From the IMG/VR virus record IMGVR_UViG_3300007735_000734, positions 1-42,398 of that record: a DNA stretch of 42,398 nucleotides, one strand, 5' to 3'. The notes beneath the pieces were generated by a model that was not told where the DNA came from, ran no database searches, and saw only the letters and a program-made list of their open reading frames with translations. A program made the translations under genes and the position numbers. This document shows positions 16,036 through 24,985 of this stretch, in pieces (the stretch's first letter is position 1; each line of letters opens with the position of its first letter). This DNA comes from a virus.

Positions 16036-16506
16036 ATGTCCAATCAATGGGATGACGACGACGACGATAATTATGAAGCCCCAGAGGTGAATAATGATCT
16101 CGTCAAGCAACTCCGCAAAGCTAACAAGCAAAAAGAGAAAGAACTAGCAGAACTCAAATCGCAGTTTGAAAATCTCTCGAAAGCACAAAGAGAACGAGCG
16201 ATCAAAGATACGCTGGCTTCTCGTGGAGTGAACACAAAGATTGCGGCTTTTATCCCGTCGGATATCGAACCTTCAGAAGATGCGATATCTAAGTGGCTCA
16301 CCGATTATGCCGATGTATTCGGCTTCGAAGCCGCTCCGCAAGTAACACCGAATGTCGATCCAAAGACCGCTAATGACTATAAGCGTATGACTCAGACCGC
16401 AGAGCAGGGGTTAACCCCTAATCATAGTGAAGACATAATGCGAAAACTACTCAACGCGAATAGCAAAGAGGAGTTGGATGCAGTCATTCGGGAATCTGGA
16501 CTGTAA
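16036..16506 (+). CDS. Capsid scaffolding protein
   Basis: The 156-residue protein would form the temporary core that shapes the procapsid. Support is the position immediately before the major capsid gene, the acidic N-terminus (QWDDDDDDNYEAPE), a coiled-coil segment at ~22-58 (RKANKQKEKELAELKSQF), and a helical C-terminus (EDIMRKLLNANSKEELDAV), which is the usual capsid-binding end. GGGAGAGG precedes the ATG. Scaffold sequences are poorly conserved, so the call rests on composition and context. Confidence 0.8.
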   Translation: MSNQWDDDDDDNYEAPEVNNDLVKQLRKANKQKEKELAELKSQFENLSKAQRERAIKDTLASRGVNTKIAAFIPSDIEPSEDAISKWLTDYADVFGFEAAPQVTPNVDPKTANDYKRMTQTAEQGLTPNHSEDIMRKLLNANSKEELDAVIRESGL

Positions 16507-16530
16507 ACCCTAAAACGAAAGGCATAACAA

Positions 16531-17454
16531 ATGGCAATTCCTGACGGCTCCTTAACCGGCACGTCGGCGATTAGTCGCTTAGTACAGACAGCATACGATC
16601 AGTATGTAAGAATGGCGCTCCGCTCCATTCCTGTAATGCGCGCCCTCGCAGACGTGAAGCCAGTTGAACAAGCTATGCCTGGTTCTTCGGTTGTCTTCTC
16701 AATTTACTCAGATTTGGCACAAGCCACTGCGACTTTGACTGAAACATCCGATGTCTCCAGCATCGCACTCGGTAACCCAACAAACGTTACCGTAACCCTC
16801 AATGAGTACGGCTCCGCAGTCACCACGACTAAGAAGCTCAACCTCACCTCTTTCAATGATGTCGACGCAGCTCTTGCTGACATCATCGCTTACAACGCAG
16901 CAGACTCAATCGATGCAGTTGTGGCAAGCGTTCTCACCGGCGGCACCAACGTCGCATACGGTGGAACCGCAACCAGCACAGGATCACTTGGCGCAACTAG
17001 CCTCTTGACCGTTGCTGATATCCGTGGCGTTGTCACAGAGCTTCGCACCAACAAGGCTTTGCCTCGTATGGGCGAACTCTATGCAGCATACGTCCACCCA
17101 CGTCAGGCAGCAGATCTCCGTGCGGAGACTGGCACTGGCGGATTCCAAGAGTTAACCAAGTACGTCGAGCGCACACCGTTCGTCGCTGGTGCAGTTGGAG
17201 TCATCGAAGGTGCATACGTTGTGGAAACCCCACGCGTTCCTACCGCAACCTACGGAACCTTTACCGCATACAAGGCAGTTGTTGCAGGCCGTGAGGCTCT
17301 TGCCGAGGCTTTGGTACAGGATACTTCCGTCATCATTGGTCCAGAAATCGACGCACTCCGTCGTTTCCGCACCATCGGTTGGTACCTCTTCGGTGGATGG
17401 AGCTTGCTCCGTCAAGCGGCTATTTACCGCATCGAAACCACCACATCTGCGTAA
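16531..17454 (+). CDS. Major capsid protein (HK97 fold, N4-gp56-like)
   Basis: The 307-residue product is the shell protein. It shows the pattern TLTETSDVSSIALGNPTNV followed by VTLNEYGSAVTTTKKL, which resembles the N4 gp56-type family of HK97-fold capsid proteins, then a domain with GELYAAYVHPRQAADLR and a C-terminal strand region. The scaffold gene directly upstream supports the call. Codon use leans to C-ending codons more than in neighbouring genes, as expected for a highly expressed gene. AAAGG precedes the ATG. Confidence 0.88.
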   Translation: MAIPDGSLTGTSAISRLVQTAYDQYVRMALRSIPVMRALADVKPVEQAMPGSSVVFSIYSDLAQATATLTETSDVSSIALGNPTNVTVTLNEYGSAVTTTKKLNLTSFNDVDAALADIIAYNAADSIDAVVASVLTGGTNVAYGGTATSTGSLGATSLLTVADIRGVVTELRTNKALPRMGELYAAYVHPRQAADLRAETGTGGFQELTKYVERTPFVAGAVGVIEGAYVVETPRVPTATYGTFTAYKAVVAGREALAEALVQDTSVIIGPEIDALRRFRTIGWYLFGGWSLLRQAAIYRIETTTSA

Positions 17455-17464
17455 CGGCAGTAAT

Positions 17465-17492
17465 GAATGGGCGGGGGAAACTCCGCCCATTC
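17465..17492 (+). terminator. Strong hairpin after the capsid gene
   Basis: GAATGGGCGG (17465..17474) pairs perfectly with CCGCCCATTC (17483..17492) over an 8-base loop, 10 bases after the capsid stop. There is no T-run after it (CACTTAATA), so it is more likely a partial terminator, or a 3' stabiliser of capsid mRNA, than a full stop. Its position would lower expression of the genes downstream. Confidence 0.55.
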
Positions 17493-17509
17493 ACTTAATA
17501 AGGAGATAG

Positions 17510-17833
17510 ATGACTCAGTATGTTCTCACCACGCCTTGGCGTTGGGAGACTTGGGGAACCAAAGACACAATGGACCCATACTCCCGATTGGCTGGAAGGC
17601 CAATTACCGGTGGAACTATTGATGGACCTATCAACCCGTTCCTTACCGATATCCCCCGTGGTTACACTTTATTGATCACAGGAACTTCGGTAGCGGAGAT
17701 TCAAACTCCAAGCCAAGATCAATTAGCTGACTGCGACAGTTATTATCTTGGAGGTCATACCTACACCGTAGACCAAGCGACAGCGACTATCCTTACCAAT
17801 GCTGGTTATGGAGACTACCTGGAGCCGATTTAA
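17510..17833 (+). CDS. Structural-region hypothetical protein
   Basis: The 107-residue product is beta-rich, with the segments PRGYTLLITGTSVAEIQTPSQ and DSYYLGGHTYTVDQATATIL, and ends DYLEPI. AAGGAG precedes the ATG. The place right after the capsid gene suggests a head decoration or completion protein. The C-terminal DQATATILTNAGYG pattern looks like a small folded domain, but no family could be named. Confidence 0.7.
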   Translation: MTQYVLTTPWRWETWGTKDTMDPYSRLAGRPITGGTIDGPINPFLTDIPRGYTLLITGTSVAEIQTPSQDQLADCDSYYLGGHTYTVDQATATILTNAGYGDYLEPI

Positions 17834-18114
17834 TGAGTAACTGCACTTCCTCGTGTAAGACCCAAGATCACGAATCCTATGGAGAGTGCCTACAATCGAA
17901 TATCCCAATGTTCAGTGGCGTTACTCCATCTAAAAGTGGATACGATCAAGATAAAGTAAAGAAGGACCAGAAAGAATTAGATTCCTATTTCGCGGCTGTA
18001 AAGCAAGGAATCGAACCACGATCTACCAGACAGCCTGATATTGATACGGCAGTCAAACTATCTAATGAAGCCGGTAAGGCTTTTGACGGAACAACACTCA
18101 AGTTTAAGGATTAA
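17833..18114 (+). CDS. Hypothetical protein with N-terminal Cys motif
   Basis: The 93-residue product opens with CTSSCKTQDHESYGECL, three cysteines and a histidine that could bind a metal, then a charged helical tail. The SYGEC pattern recurs in small proteins of other actinobacterial phages, as far as I recall. Its ATG overlaps the previous stop by one base. It belongs to the run of small genes between capsid and fibre genes. Confidence 0.7.
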   Translation: MSNCTSSCKTQDHESYGECLQSNIPMFSGVTPSKSGYDQDKVKKDQKELDSYFAAVKQGIEPRSTRQPDIDTAVKLSNEAGKAFDGTTLKFKD

Positions 18115-18116
18115 CT

Positions 18117-18392
18117 ATGACAACTCCGGCCTGGCAACGCAAAGAGGGTAAAAACCCCAAAGGTGGACTAAACGCCAAAGGTCGGGCAAGTGCTAAAGCG
18201 CAAGGGATGAACCTCAAGCCTCCGGTCAAGAAGGCAGAGGCAAAGAAATCTCCCAAAGCTGCTGGCCGCCGCAAGTCATTCTGTAGCAGAATGTGCGGTA
18301 TGAAATCTAAACTGACTTCCGCCAAGACGGCGAAAGATCCCAACTCGCGGATCAACAAATCCTTGCGAGCCTGGGATTGTAAATGTTCCTAG
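18117..18392 (+). CDS. Basic phage protein of DUF6321-like type
   Basis: The 91-residue product starts TTPAWQRKEGKNPKGGLN and continues AKGRASAKAQGMNLKPPVK, then RRKSFCSRMCGMKSKL and DPNSRINKSLRAWDC. This order (AW-RKEGK-GGLN-KGR, SFC-RM-GM, DP-SRIN-LR-W-C) matches a widespread small phage and cyanophage family that I recall as DUF6321. The product is very basic, with four cysteines. Function is unknown; the basic charge and late-gene position suggest binding of packaged DNA. Confidence 0.75.
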   Translation: MTTPAWQRKEGKNPKGGLNAKGRASAKAQGMNLKPPVKKAEAKKSPKAAGRRKSFCSRMCGMKSKLTSAKTAKDPNSRINKSLRAWDCKCS

Positions 18393-18404
18393 AAAGGTAG
18401 AACA

Positions 18405-18674
18405 ATGGCAGACTCCGATTTTGTGTTAATGGCAGAGCCATTGACTCCGATGCTCGCTATGGCGCAGGAAGCACATAAGCTCCTTGAGACTTATATGAAG
18501 GCAGGGTTTACTCGCAAAGAAGCGTTTGATCTTACCGCCAGCCAACTCCCTGAATGGGGTTTCCCATCACGCACAGTGATCGAGGAGCCAGAAGATGACA
18601 TTGAAGAAGATGACGAAGACTACGAATTAGACGAAGAAGAAATCGATGATGATGATGTAGAGGAGGGATACTAA
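18405..18674 (+). CDS. Acidic-tailed hypothetical protein
   Basis: The 89-residue product has a helical first half (LAMAQEAHKLLETYMKAGFT, then EAFDLTASQLPEWG) and a C-terminal third made almost entirely of Asp and Glu. The EAF-L-A--L--W part resembles a small helical domain found in phage proteins. The acid tail could pair with its very basic neighbours. AAAGG lies upstream of the ATG. Confidence 0.65.
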   Translation: MADSDFVLMAEPLTPMLAMAQEAHKLLETYMKAGFTRKEAFDLTASQLPEWGFPSRTVIEEPEDDIEEDDEDYELDEEEIDDDDVEEGY

Positions 18675-18808
18675 TGAACAACTACCCAAACGATACCGAA
18701 GACTCTGGTATGGAATCTGAGGAATATATCAAGCCTTATGACATTCCAGCGGCATTTCCAACATACGAATCACTACAGACTGGCGCACCAGGAAAGAAGG
18801 CAAAGTAA
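18674..18808 (+). CDS. 44-residue hypothetical protein
   Basis: The product starts MNNYPNDTEDSGMESEEY and ends GAPGKKAK. GAGGAGG lies just upstream and the ATG overlaps the previous stop by one base, so the frame is very likely translated. It is acidic at the N-terminus and basic at the end. It is followed by a one-base overlap with the next, even smaller gene. No family was recognised. Confidence 0.6.
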   Translation: MNNYPNDTEDSGMESEEYIKPYDIPAAFPTYESLQTGAPGKKAK

Positions 18809-18876
18809 TGAAGAAGTCAAAGGGTAAAGGCAAGGTCTGTAAGAAGTGTGGCAAGATGGGATGTAAGTGCAAATGA
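18808..18876 (+). CDS. 22-residue Cys/Lys microprotein
   Basis: The frame encodes MKKSKGKGKVCKKCGKMGCKC and one more Lys before the stop. Four cysteines in a CxxC...CxC arrangement could hold one zinc ion. It overlaps the gene before it by one base and the gene after it by four bases (ATGA), and such tight packing suggests it is translated. It is among the smallest candidate zinc knuckles one could expect; existence as a stable protein is not proven. Confidence 0.5.
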   Translation: MKKSKGKGKVCKKCGKMGCKCK

Positions 18877-19037
18877 AGAAGACCAAAGTAGAGAAGGTTA
18901 TGGGCGAGTTCAAACGCGGCACTCTCCACTCTGGCAAGAAGGGTCCGGTCGTCAAGTCCAAGAAACAAGCAATCGCTATTGCTCTATCTGAAGCAGGTAA
19001 GAGCAAGAAAATGATGCGCCGAACCAAGAAGAAGTAA
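18873..19037 (+). CDS. Small basic protein of DUF6496-like type
   Basis: The 54-residue product contains KVMGEFKRGTLHSGKKGPVV and KSKKQAIAIALSEAGKS. This combined pattern, K(V)M-EFK-GTLHSGKKGPVVKS-KQAIAIALSEA, matches a small family of phages and bacteria that I recall as DUF6496. The basic tail (MMRRTKKK) suggests nucleic-acid contact. The ATG overlaps the previous TGA by four bases. Confidence 0.75.
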   Translation: MKKTKVEKVMGEFKRGTLHSGKKGPVVKSKKQAIAIALSEAGKSKKMMRRTKKK

Positions 19038-19201
19038 TGTCTTCGGGTAAGTACCGGAAGCATCACGGCTTCAACTCTGTACAAATCAAGAACGGACTCA
19101 TAGTACGATTTACCAAAGATGGACGAATACGAGAAGTCCTCGGAAAGTATGGAGAGTATGGTAAAAAAGAAGAAAGCATTTTGGGATACAAAAAATCCTA
19201 A
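19037..19201 (+). CDS. 54-residue hypothetical protein
   Basis: The product starts MSSGKYRKHHGFNSVQIKNG and continues LIVRFTKDGRIREVLGKYG, which looks like a small beta hairpin domain. The ATG overlaps the previous stop by one base. Its 3' end overlaps the next gene in another frame by about 50 bases, unusual in a cluster where overlaps are 1-4 bases. A missed frameshift or a truly overlapping pair are both possible. Confidence 0.6.
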   Translation: MSSGKYRKHHGFNSVQIKNGLIVRFTKDGRIREVLGKYGEYGKKEESILGYKKS

Positions 19202-19319
19202 GAAGAAATCAACATCCCTGACCCCAGATCAGAAGTCAGCAGCTAAGGCTCGCGCAAAAGCAGCAGGTCGACCTTATCCTAACTTAATCGACAACGCCTG
19301 GGCATCAAAGCAGAAGTGA
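19149..19319 (+). CDS. Basic protein with AGRPYPN motif
   Basis: The product (56 residues from 19149, 53 from an alternative ATG at 19158) is rich in Lys and carries SLTPDQKSAAKARAKAAGRP followed by YPNLIDNAWA. LTP-QK--AK-RAK-AGRPYPN-DN is a recurring tail in small phage proteins. The start is uncertain: GGAG lies 3-4 bases before 19158, and an in-frame ATG at 19119 has no RBS. It overlaps the preceding gene. Confidence 0.65.
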   Translation: MESMVKKKKAFWDTKNPKKKSTSLTPDQKSAAKARAKAAGRPYPNLIDNAWASKQK

Positions 19320-19327
19320 GGTAGGAA

Positions 19328-19620
19328 GTGCCAACATACGGTAATGCAGGTTCAACTTACATAGATGAACTCAATCGTCTAGCCAATGGTGGCGCTTCTT
19401 ATCCTGCTATCACTGCTTACAAGGATGCGGCTTCGGCCGCAAGAGCGTGGGCAGCAGCACGATCGGTAACTCTGACCGGTGGTATTACCGATACCGTAGG
19501 AGTTCTCAACCTCATCGCCAGCAATACCCGTCCTAATTGGAAAGATCTGGCAGGAGTCTGCAATCAGATCGCTTCCACTACTGGTCTTGATCCTGTGACT
19601 GCTCTTCGACAGGTGGCTTC

Positions 19621-19624
<4 letters not shown>
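19328..19624 (+). CDS. Structural-region hypothetical protein, GTG start
   Basis: The 98-residue product has TYIDELNRLANGGASYPAIT, a helical middle (AARAWAAARSVTL) and the segment NTRPNWKDLAGVCNQIASTTG. Similar small proteins (N-RPNW-DL-GVCNQ-A) precede tail fibre genes in related phages, as far as I recall. The GTG has GAGG 6 bases upstream. Its stop overlaps the start of the next gene by four bases. Confidence 0.7.
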
Positions 19625-21422
<1,798 letters not shown>

Positions 21423-21431
21423 AATAGAAGG

Positions 21432-22487
21432 ATGAAAGTTGCCGTATATTCGATTGCCAAGAACGAAGAAAAGCACGTCCAACGATGGGCAGAATCAGCA
21501 ACTGATGCTGATGTACTCCTTATTGCAGATACGGGATCGACGGATAAGACCGTCGAAATCGCGCAGTCCTTGGGCATTATTGTCCATCGGATTAGCGTTG
21601 ATCCATTCCGCTTTGACGACGCGAGGAACGCGTCGTTAGCACTGATTCCAGCAGATATTGATTACTGCATCGCACTGGATCTGGATGAAGTCCTAGAGCC
21701 AGGATGGCGATGGGAGCTGGAAAAGTGTTACAAGTCAGGAGTCAATAGACCACACTATCGATTCATCACTAAGGTTAATCCTGATGGATCAGTGGCTCAA
21801 GAGTTTGATGGATTTAGAATCCACGGTCGCAAGAATGTCCGATGGAAGTTTCCCATCCACGAAGTTCCAATGAACTATGGTGTAGAGGAAAAACGCGGCA
21901 AGACCAGAATTACCATCAAGCACCTGCCTGATGAATCAAAGTCACGCGGTCAGTATCTACCAATGCTAGAGATGGCAGTGTTGGATGATCCCTCGAACGC
22001 CCGCCATAAGTATTACCTAGCTCGTGAGTATTTCTACCACGAGCGCTTTGAAGAAGCAGCAGACTTCTTTAGGTTGTATTTAGATCAATCAGACTTTCCG
22101 GCAGAGAAATCCTCTGCTTATCGGATGCTCGCTAAATGCGAGCCAGAGGAAGAGGAAGCCCACTTCCTGCGATCTATTGCAGAGAATGAAGGCAGAGAAT
22201 CGTTCCTTGCCCTAGCAGATTATTACCATCGCCAGAAGCGGTGGGAAGAGTGCCTAGCGGTAGCGATGAAATCGCTGGAATATACCGAAAAAAATCTTGC
22301 TTTCATATCAGAAGAGTGGGCGTGGACGCACACTCCGTACGACTTGATAGCAGTAGCAGCGTGGAACTTAGGTTCTTATGAGACAGCAGCAGAGTATGGC
22401 AAGAAGGCAGTAGAGATCACACCCAACGACGAGAGGCTTCAGACAAATCTGAAGTTCTACCAGGAGAAGATAGATGGCAACACTTAG
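21432..22487 (+). CDS. GT2-family glycosyltransferase with TPR-like tail
   Basis: The 351-residue protein has a GT-A domain: AVYSIAKNEEKHVQRW (~4-19), IADTGSTDKT (~31-40), a DxD metal site in ALDLDEVLEP (~81-90), and FPIHEVP near 140. From about residue 185 it has helical TPR-like repeats (YYLAREYFYHERFEEAADFF, WEECLAVAMKSLEY, AAEYGKKAVEITPND). It would transfer a sugar to a protein or saccharide. Its place between the collagen fibre and adaptor genes suggests the fibre as substrate. AGAAGG abuts the ATG, unusually close. It overlaps the next gene by 14 bases. Confidence 0.85.
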   Translation: MKVAVYSIAKNEEKHVQRWAESATDADVLLIADTGSTDKTVEIAQSLGIIVHRISVDPFRFDDARNASLALIPADIDYCIALDLDEVLEPGWRWELEKCYKSGVNRPHYRFITKVNPDGSVAQEFDGFRIHGRKNVRWKFPIHEVPMNYGVEEKRGKTRITIKHLPDESKSRGQYLPMLEMAVLDDPSNARHKYYLAREYFYHERFEEAADFFRLYLDQSDFPAEKSSAYRMLAKCEPEEEEAHFLRSIAENEGRESFLALADYYHRQKRWEECLAVAMKSLEYTEKNLAFISEEWAWTHTPYDLIAVAAWNLGSYETAAEYGKKAVEITPNDERLQTNLKFYQEKIDGNT

Positions 22488-23370
22488 CGATATGATTGAT
22501 GAGGTTCGTTCCTCTCTCGCTGGTTATACCTTGCGACAAGATCGAATCACCTATCTCAATACGGCTATCAATACTACTGACCTTGCGATTCAGGTGGGAT
22601 CTTCGGCAAACCTTGCCAAAGGCATTGTCGAGATTGACAGTGAACTCATCTGGGTAGATAACTTCAATAAGACGACAAACACTCTTAATGCGGCTCCTGG
22701 CTTTGGTCGAGGATTTCAGAACACTACTGCCGCCCCACACGCTCAGTATGCTCAAGTCACCCTTAGCCCAACCTTCCCACGAATGATGATTCAGCAGGCA
22801 ATCAATGATACTATCAATAGCGTCTATCCTAAACTCTGGGGTGTTGCCTCCACTACCTTTACTTTCAATGCTTCTCAGATCACCTACCCATTACCTGATG
22901 ATGCTGAGAACATCCTTTATGCTTCGTGGCAAACTACTGGATCTTCGCAAGAGTGGCTACCGATAAACAAATGGCGTATGGACTCGATGGCAAATATCGC
23001 CACCTTCAATACCCAGACGACAATCAATATCTATGAGAATATCCAACCAGGTCGTACCATCCAAGTCTGGTATACCACTCAACCGAATACCTTAGATTCC
23101 AGTACTGATGACTTTTCTCTCGTCTCAGGACTTCCAGAATCAAGCAGAGATGTAATTATTTATGGAGCCTCTTACCGTTTGATGAGCTTCATTGATGCCG
23201 GTCGTATTAGCCTTGATAGCGCTGAATCAGATACCGCCAATAACAAGATCCCATCCACTGCTGGAACTTCATCCTCGCGGTACTTACTGGCTCTATATCA
23301 ACAAAGACTTGATGAGGAATCGCGCAAGCTATCCGACATCTATCCGATCCGAATCCACTACACAAGGTAG
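22474..23370 (+). CDS. Head-tail adaptor-like structural protein
   Basis: The 298-residue product begins ATLSDMIDEVRSSLAGYTL, continues with beta-rich segments (VEIDSELIWVDNF, FTFNASQITYPLPDDAENIL) and ends with a helical part holding DVIIYGASYRLMSFIDAGR and RYLLALYQQRLDEESR. The long C-terminal helix with GA--RL pattern resembles adaptor or tail tubular A-type proteins that sit under the portal in short-tailed phages. The call is from pattern and context. GGAG lies 8 bases before the ATG. Confidence 0.55.
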   Translation: MATLSDMIDEVRSSLAGYTLRQDRITYLNTAINTTDLAIQVGSSANLAKGIVEIDSELIWVDNFNKTTNTLNAAPGFGRGFQNTTAAPHAQYAQVTLSPTFPRMMIQQAINDTINSVYPKLWGVASTTFTFNASQITYPLPDDAENILYASWQTTGSSQEWLPINKWRMDSMANIATFNTQTTINIYENIQPGRTIQVWYTTQPNTLDSSTDDFSLVSGLPESSRDVIIYGASYRLMSFIDAGRISLDSAESDTANNKIPSTAGTSSSRYLLALYQQRLDEESRKLSDIYPIRIHYTR

Positions 23371-23376
23371 GAATCA

Positions 23377-23763
23377 ATGACAGTAAGAAAATACTCCACG
23401 ATCAGCCTAGAGACGACTCTGGCTTCATCTATCAACTCTTCTGCCACGAGTCTAACTGTCGCTACTGGTACTGGTACCACGCTCCTTGGTGGAGTGACGC
23501 TGACGGCTGGAGACATCTTCCTTTGTGCCATTGATCCTGATACCTCTAGTGAAGAGATCATCTATGTCACGGCACGAACTGGCGACACTCTGACTATCAC
23601 CAGAGGTCAGGCAGGAACCAGCGCAATCTCACACTCTAACGGTGCCACGATCCAACACGTCTTTACCGGCGAGGATGCACAACACTTTGAGGACTCGATC
23701 AATAGTTTGGAAACAAATACAAGTGCTGGCGTAACAACTGCGCTAATGCTAATGGGTGGATAA
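23377..23763 (+). CDS. Tail-fibre-associated structural protein
   Basis: The 128-residue beta-rich product shows TTLASSINSSATSLTVATGT, then FLCAIDPDTSSEEIIYVTA, GDTLTITRGQAGT and HSNGATIQHVFTGEDAQHF. The order 'DPDT--EEI--VTA--G-TLT-TRG--GT-A-SH--GA---H' is common in small fibre or baseplate-type proteins of phages. It probably decorates the tail tip. AGGAATCA precedes the ATG. Confidence 0.65.
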   Translation: MTVRKYSTISLETTLASSINSSATSLTVATGTGTTLLGGVTLTAGDIFLCAIDPDTSSEEIIYVTARTGDTLTITRGQAGTSAISHSNGATIQHVFTGEDAQHFEDSINSLETNTSAGVTTALMLMGG

Positions 23764-23779
23764 GAAAAGGAGACTATAA

Positions 23780-24109
23780 ATGCCAACCAATTACAAAGTC
23801 CTTGGGCAATCAAACCCAGCGGCAACCACAGCAACATCCCTCTATACGGTGCCAGCCTCCACACAGGCCGTGGTATCCACTATCGTCATCGCTAACCTTG
23901 CAGCGACCTCAGCGACCTTTCGGATTGCTTGTCGCGTAGCAGGAGCAGCCTTGGCTAACTCACAGTATGTCGCATACGATGTCAGCGTCGGAGCTAATGA
24001 CTCCACTGCACTGACTCTGGGTGTGACCTTGGGTGCAGCAGATGTCATTACTGTCTATGCCTCAACTGCAAACGTAACCTTCACCGCATTTGGAAGCGAG
24101 ATCTCCTAA
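23780..24109 (+). CDS. Conserved small virion protein
   Basis: The 109-residue product reads NYKVLGQSNPAATTATSLYT, then VPASTQAVVSTIVIANLAAT, with Ala/Thr/Val-rich strands to the end TFTAFGSEIS. This compact beta sandwich, with KVLGQ-NPAATT at the start and FGSEI at the end, is a recurring small virion protein next to fibre genes in many phages. GGAG precedes the ATG; the stop overlaps the next gene by one base. Confidence 0.7.
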   Translation: MPTNYKVLGQSNPAATTATSLYTVPASTQAVVSTIVIANLAATSATFRIACRVAGAALANSQYVAYDVSVGANDSTALTLGVTLGAADVITVYASTANVTFTAFGSEIS

Positions 24110-24762
24110 TGGCAGTTAATTCATTTAATGCTCAAAACCCACCGGTAACCACTAAGGGTGATCTCTTTACCTTTAGCACCATTCCAACGCGGTTGGCTGT
24201 TGGTACTAATGGTCAAGCATTACTGGCAGATTCGACCACAGCCACAGGGCTAAAATGGGGCGCGGCGGGATCAACGCCAAGTTTTACACTTTTAGGCACG
24301 GGTACAACTACCAGCGGCACCACAGTTACAGTAAGCGGAATATCGGGAATAAATCAACTTTTTATTTATTTCAATGCCGTTACAAACAACACGGCTGGAA
24401 ATGAATTTAGATTACGACTAAATGCAGATAGCGGAACTAATTACAATTACAGCAACGAGAGATTGAGCGTGGGTTCCAGTAATTTTGGTGCAACGGTGGA
24501 TAACACGACATTTTTTAGATTAGCGACCACCGGTGCTGGTACGGATGCTTTGAGTGGACACGCGATGATTTTCGGTTGCAATTCCACAAACGCGAAAGTA
24601 GCGACAATAACAAGCGCGGCTTCTTATACCGGTACAACCGGCGGTTTCCATTACAATGGCGGCGGCTATTACACCGGCAGTTCGACCATTAGCAGCGTAT
24701 CTTTAATCTCATCAACCGGTGCTTTTAATGGTGGCAGTTTCTTAGTCTATGGGAGTGCGTGA
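24109..24762 (+). CDS. Tail fibre, receptor-binding-type head 1
   Basis: The 217-residue product has a short fibre-type N-terminus (VTTKGDLFTFSTIPTRLAVG, then NGQALLADSTTATGLKW), common in phage fibres, joined at about residue 58 to a beta-sandwich head (FTLLGTGTTTSG onward) ending SFLVYGSA. Base use changes at that junction: the head uses more A/T-ending codons and AAT/TTT runs than the N-terminal part, suggesting that the head was swapped in. Related heads occur at 24986, 26299 and 27175. It probably contacts the host surface. Confidence 0.75.
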   Translation: MAVNSFNAQNPPVTTKGDLFTFSTIPTRLAVGTNGQALLADSTTATGLKWGAAGSTPSFTLLGTGTTTSGTTVTVSGISGINQLFIYFNAVTNNTAGNEFRLRLNADSGTNYNYSNERLSVGSSNFGATVDNTTFFRLATTGAGTDALSGHAMIFGCNSTNAKVATITSAASYTGTTGGFHYNGGGYYTGSSTISSVSLISSTGAFNGGSFLVYGSA

Positions 24763-24763
24763 A

Positions 24764-24970
24764 ATGTATAAAGAAATTATTTACAATATTGAAACCGGCG
24801 AAACGACAGAGCGTGAATATACGGCTACGGAAATCAAAGAAGTGGAAAAAGCTACTTTAGAAGCGCAAAAACAAGTAGCAGAATTAGCGGACAAAGCTAA
24901 GACAAGAGCAAATGCACTTGCCAAACTCGCCGCACTTGGACTAACCGAAGAAGAAATCGCTGCTCTTTAG
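24764..24970 (+). CDS. Small coiled fibre-accessory protein 1
   Basis: The 68-residue product reads MYKEIIYNIETGETTEREYT, then a helix rich in Glu, Ala and Lys, ending LAKLAALGLTEEEIAAL. The start at 24764 is chosen over an in-frame ATG at 24749 because GGGAG lies 9 bases upstream. It is a clear paralog of 27687..27920, which shares the N-terminal '(I)-TGE-T-E-T--EI' and the C-terminal ALAKLA-LGLTE. Such proteins usually follow fibre genes and may act as assembly chaperones. Confidence 0.75.
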   Translation: MYKEIIYNIETGETTEREYTATEIKEVEKATLEAQKQVAELADKAKTRANALAKLAALGLTEEEIAAL

Positions 24971-24985
24971 GAGAGTACATCACCT

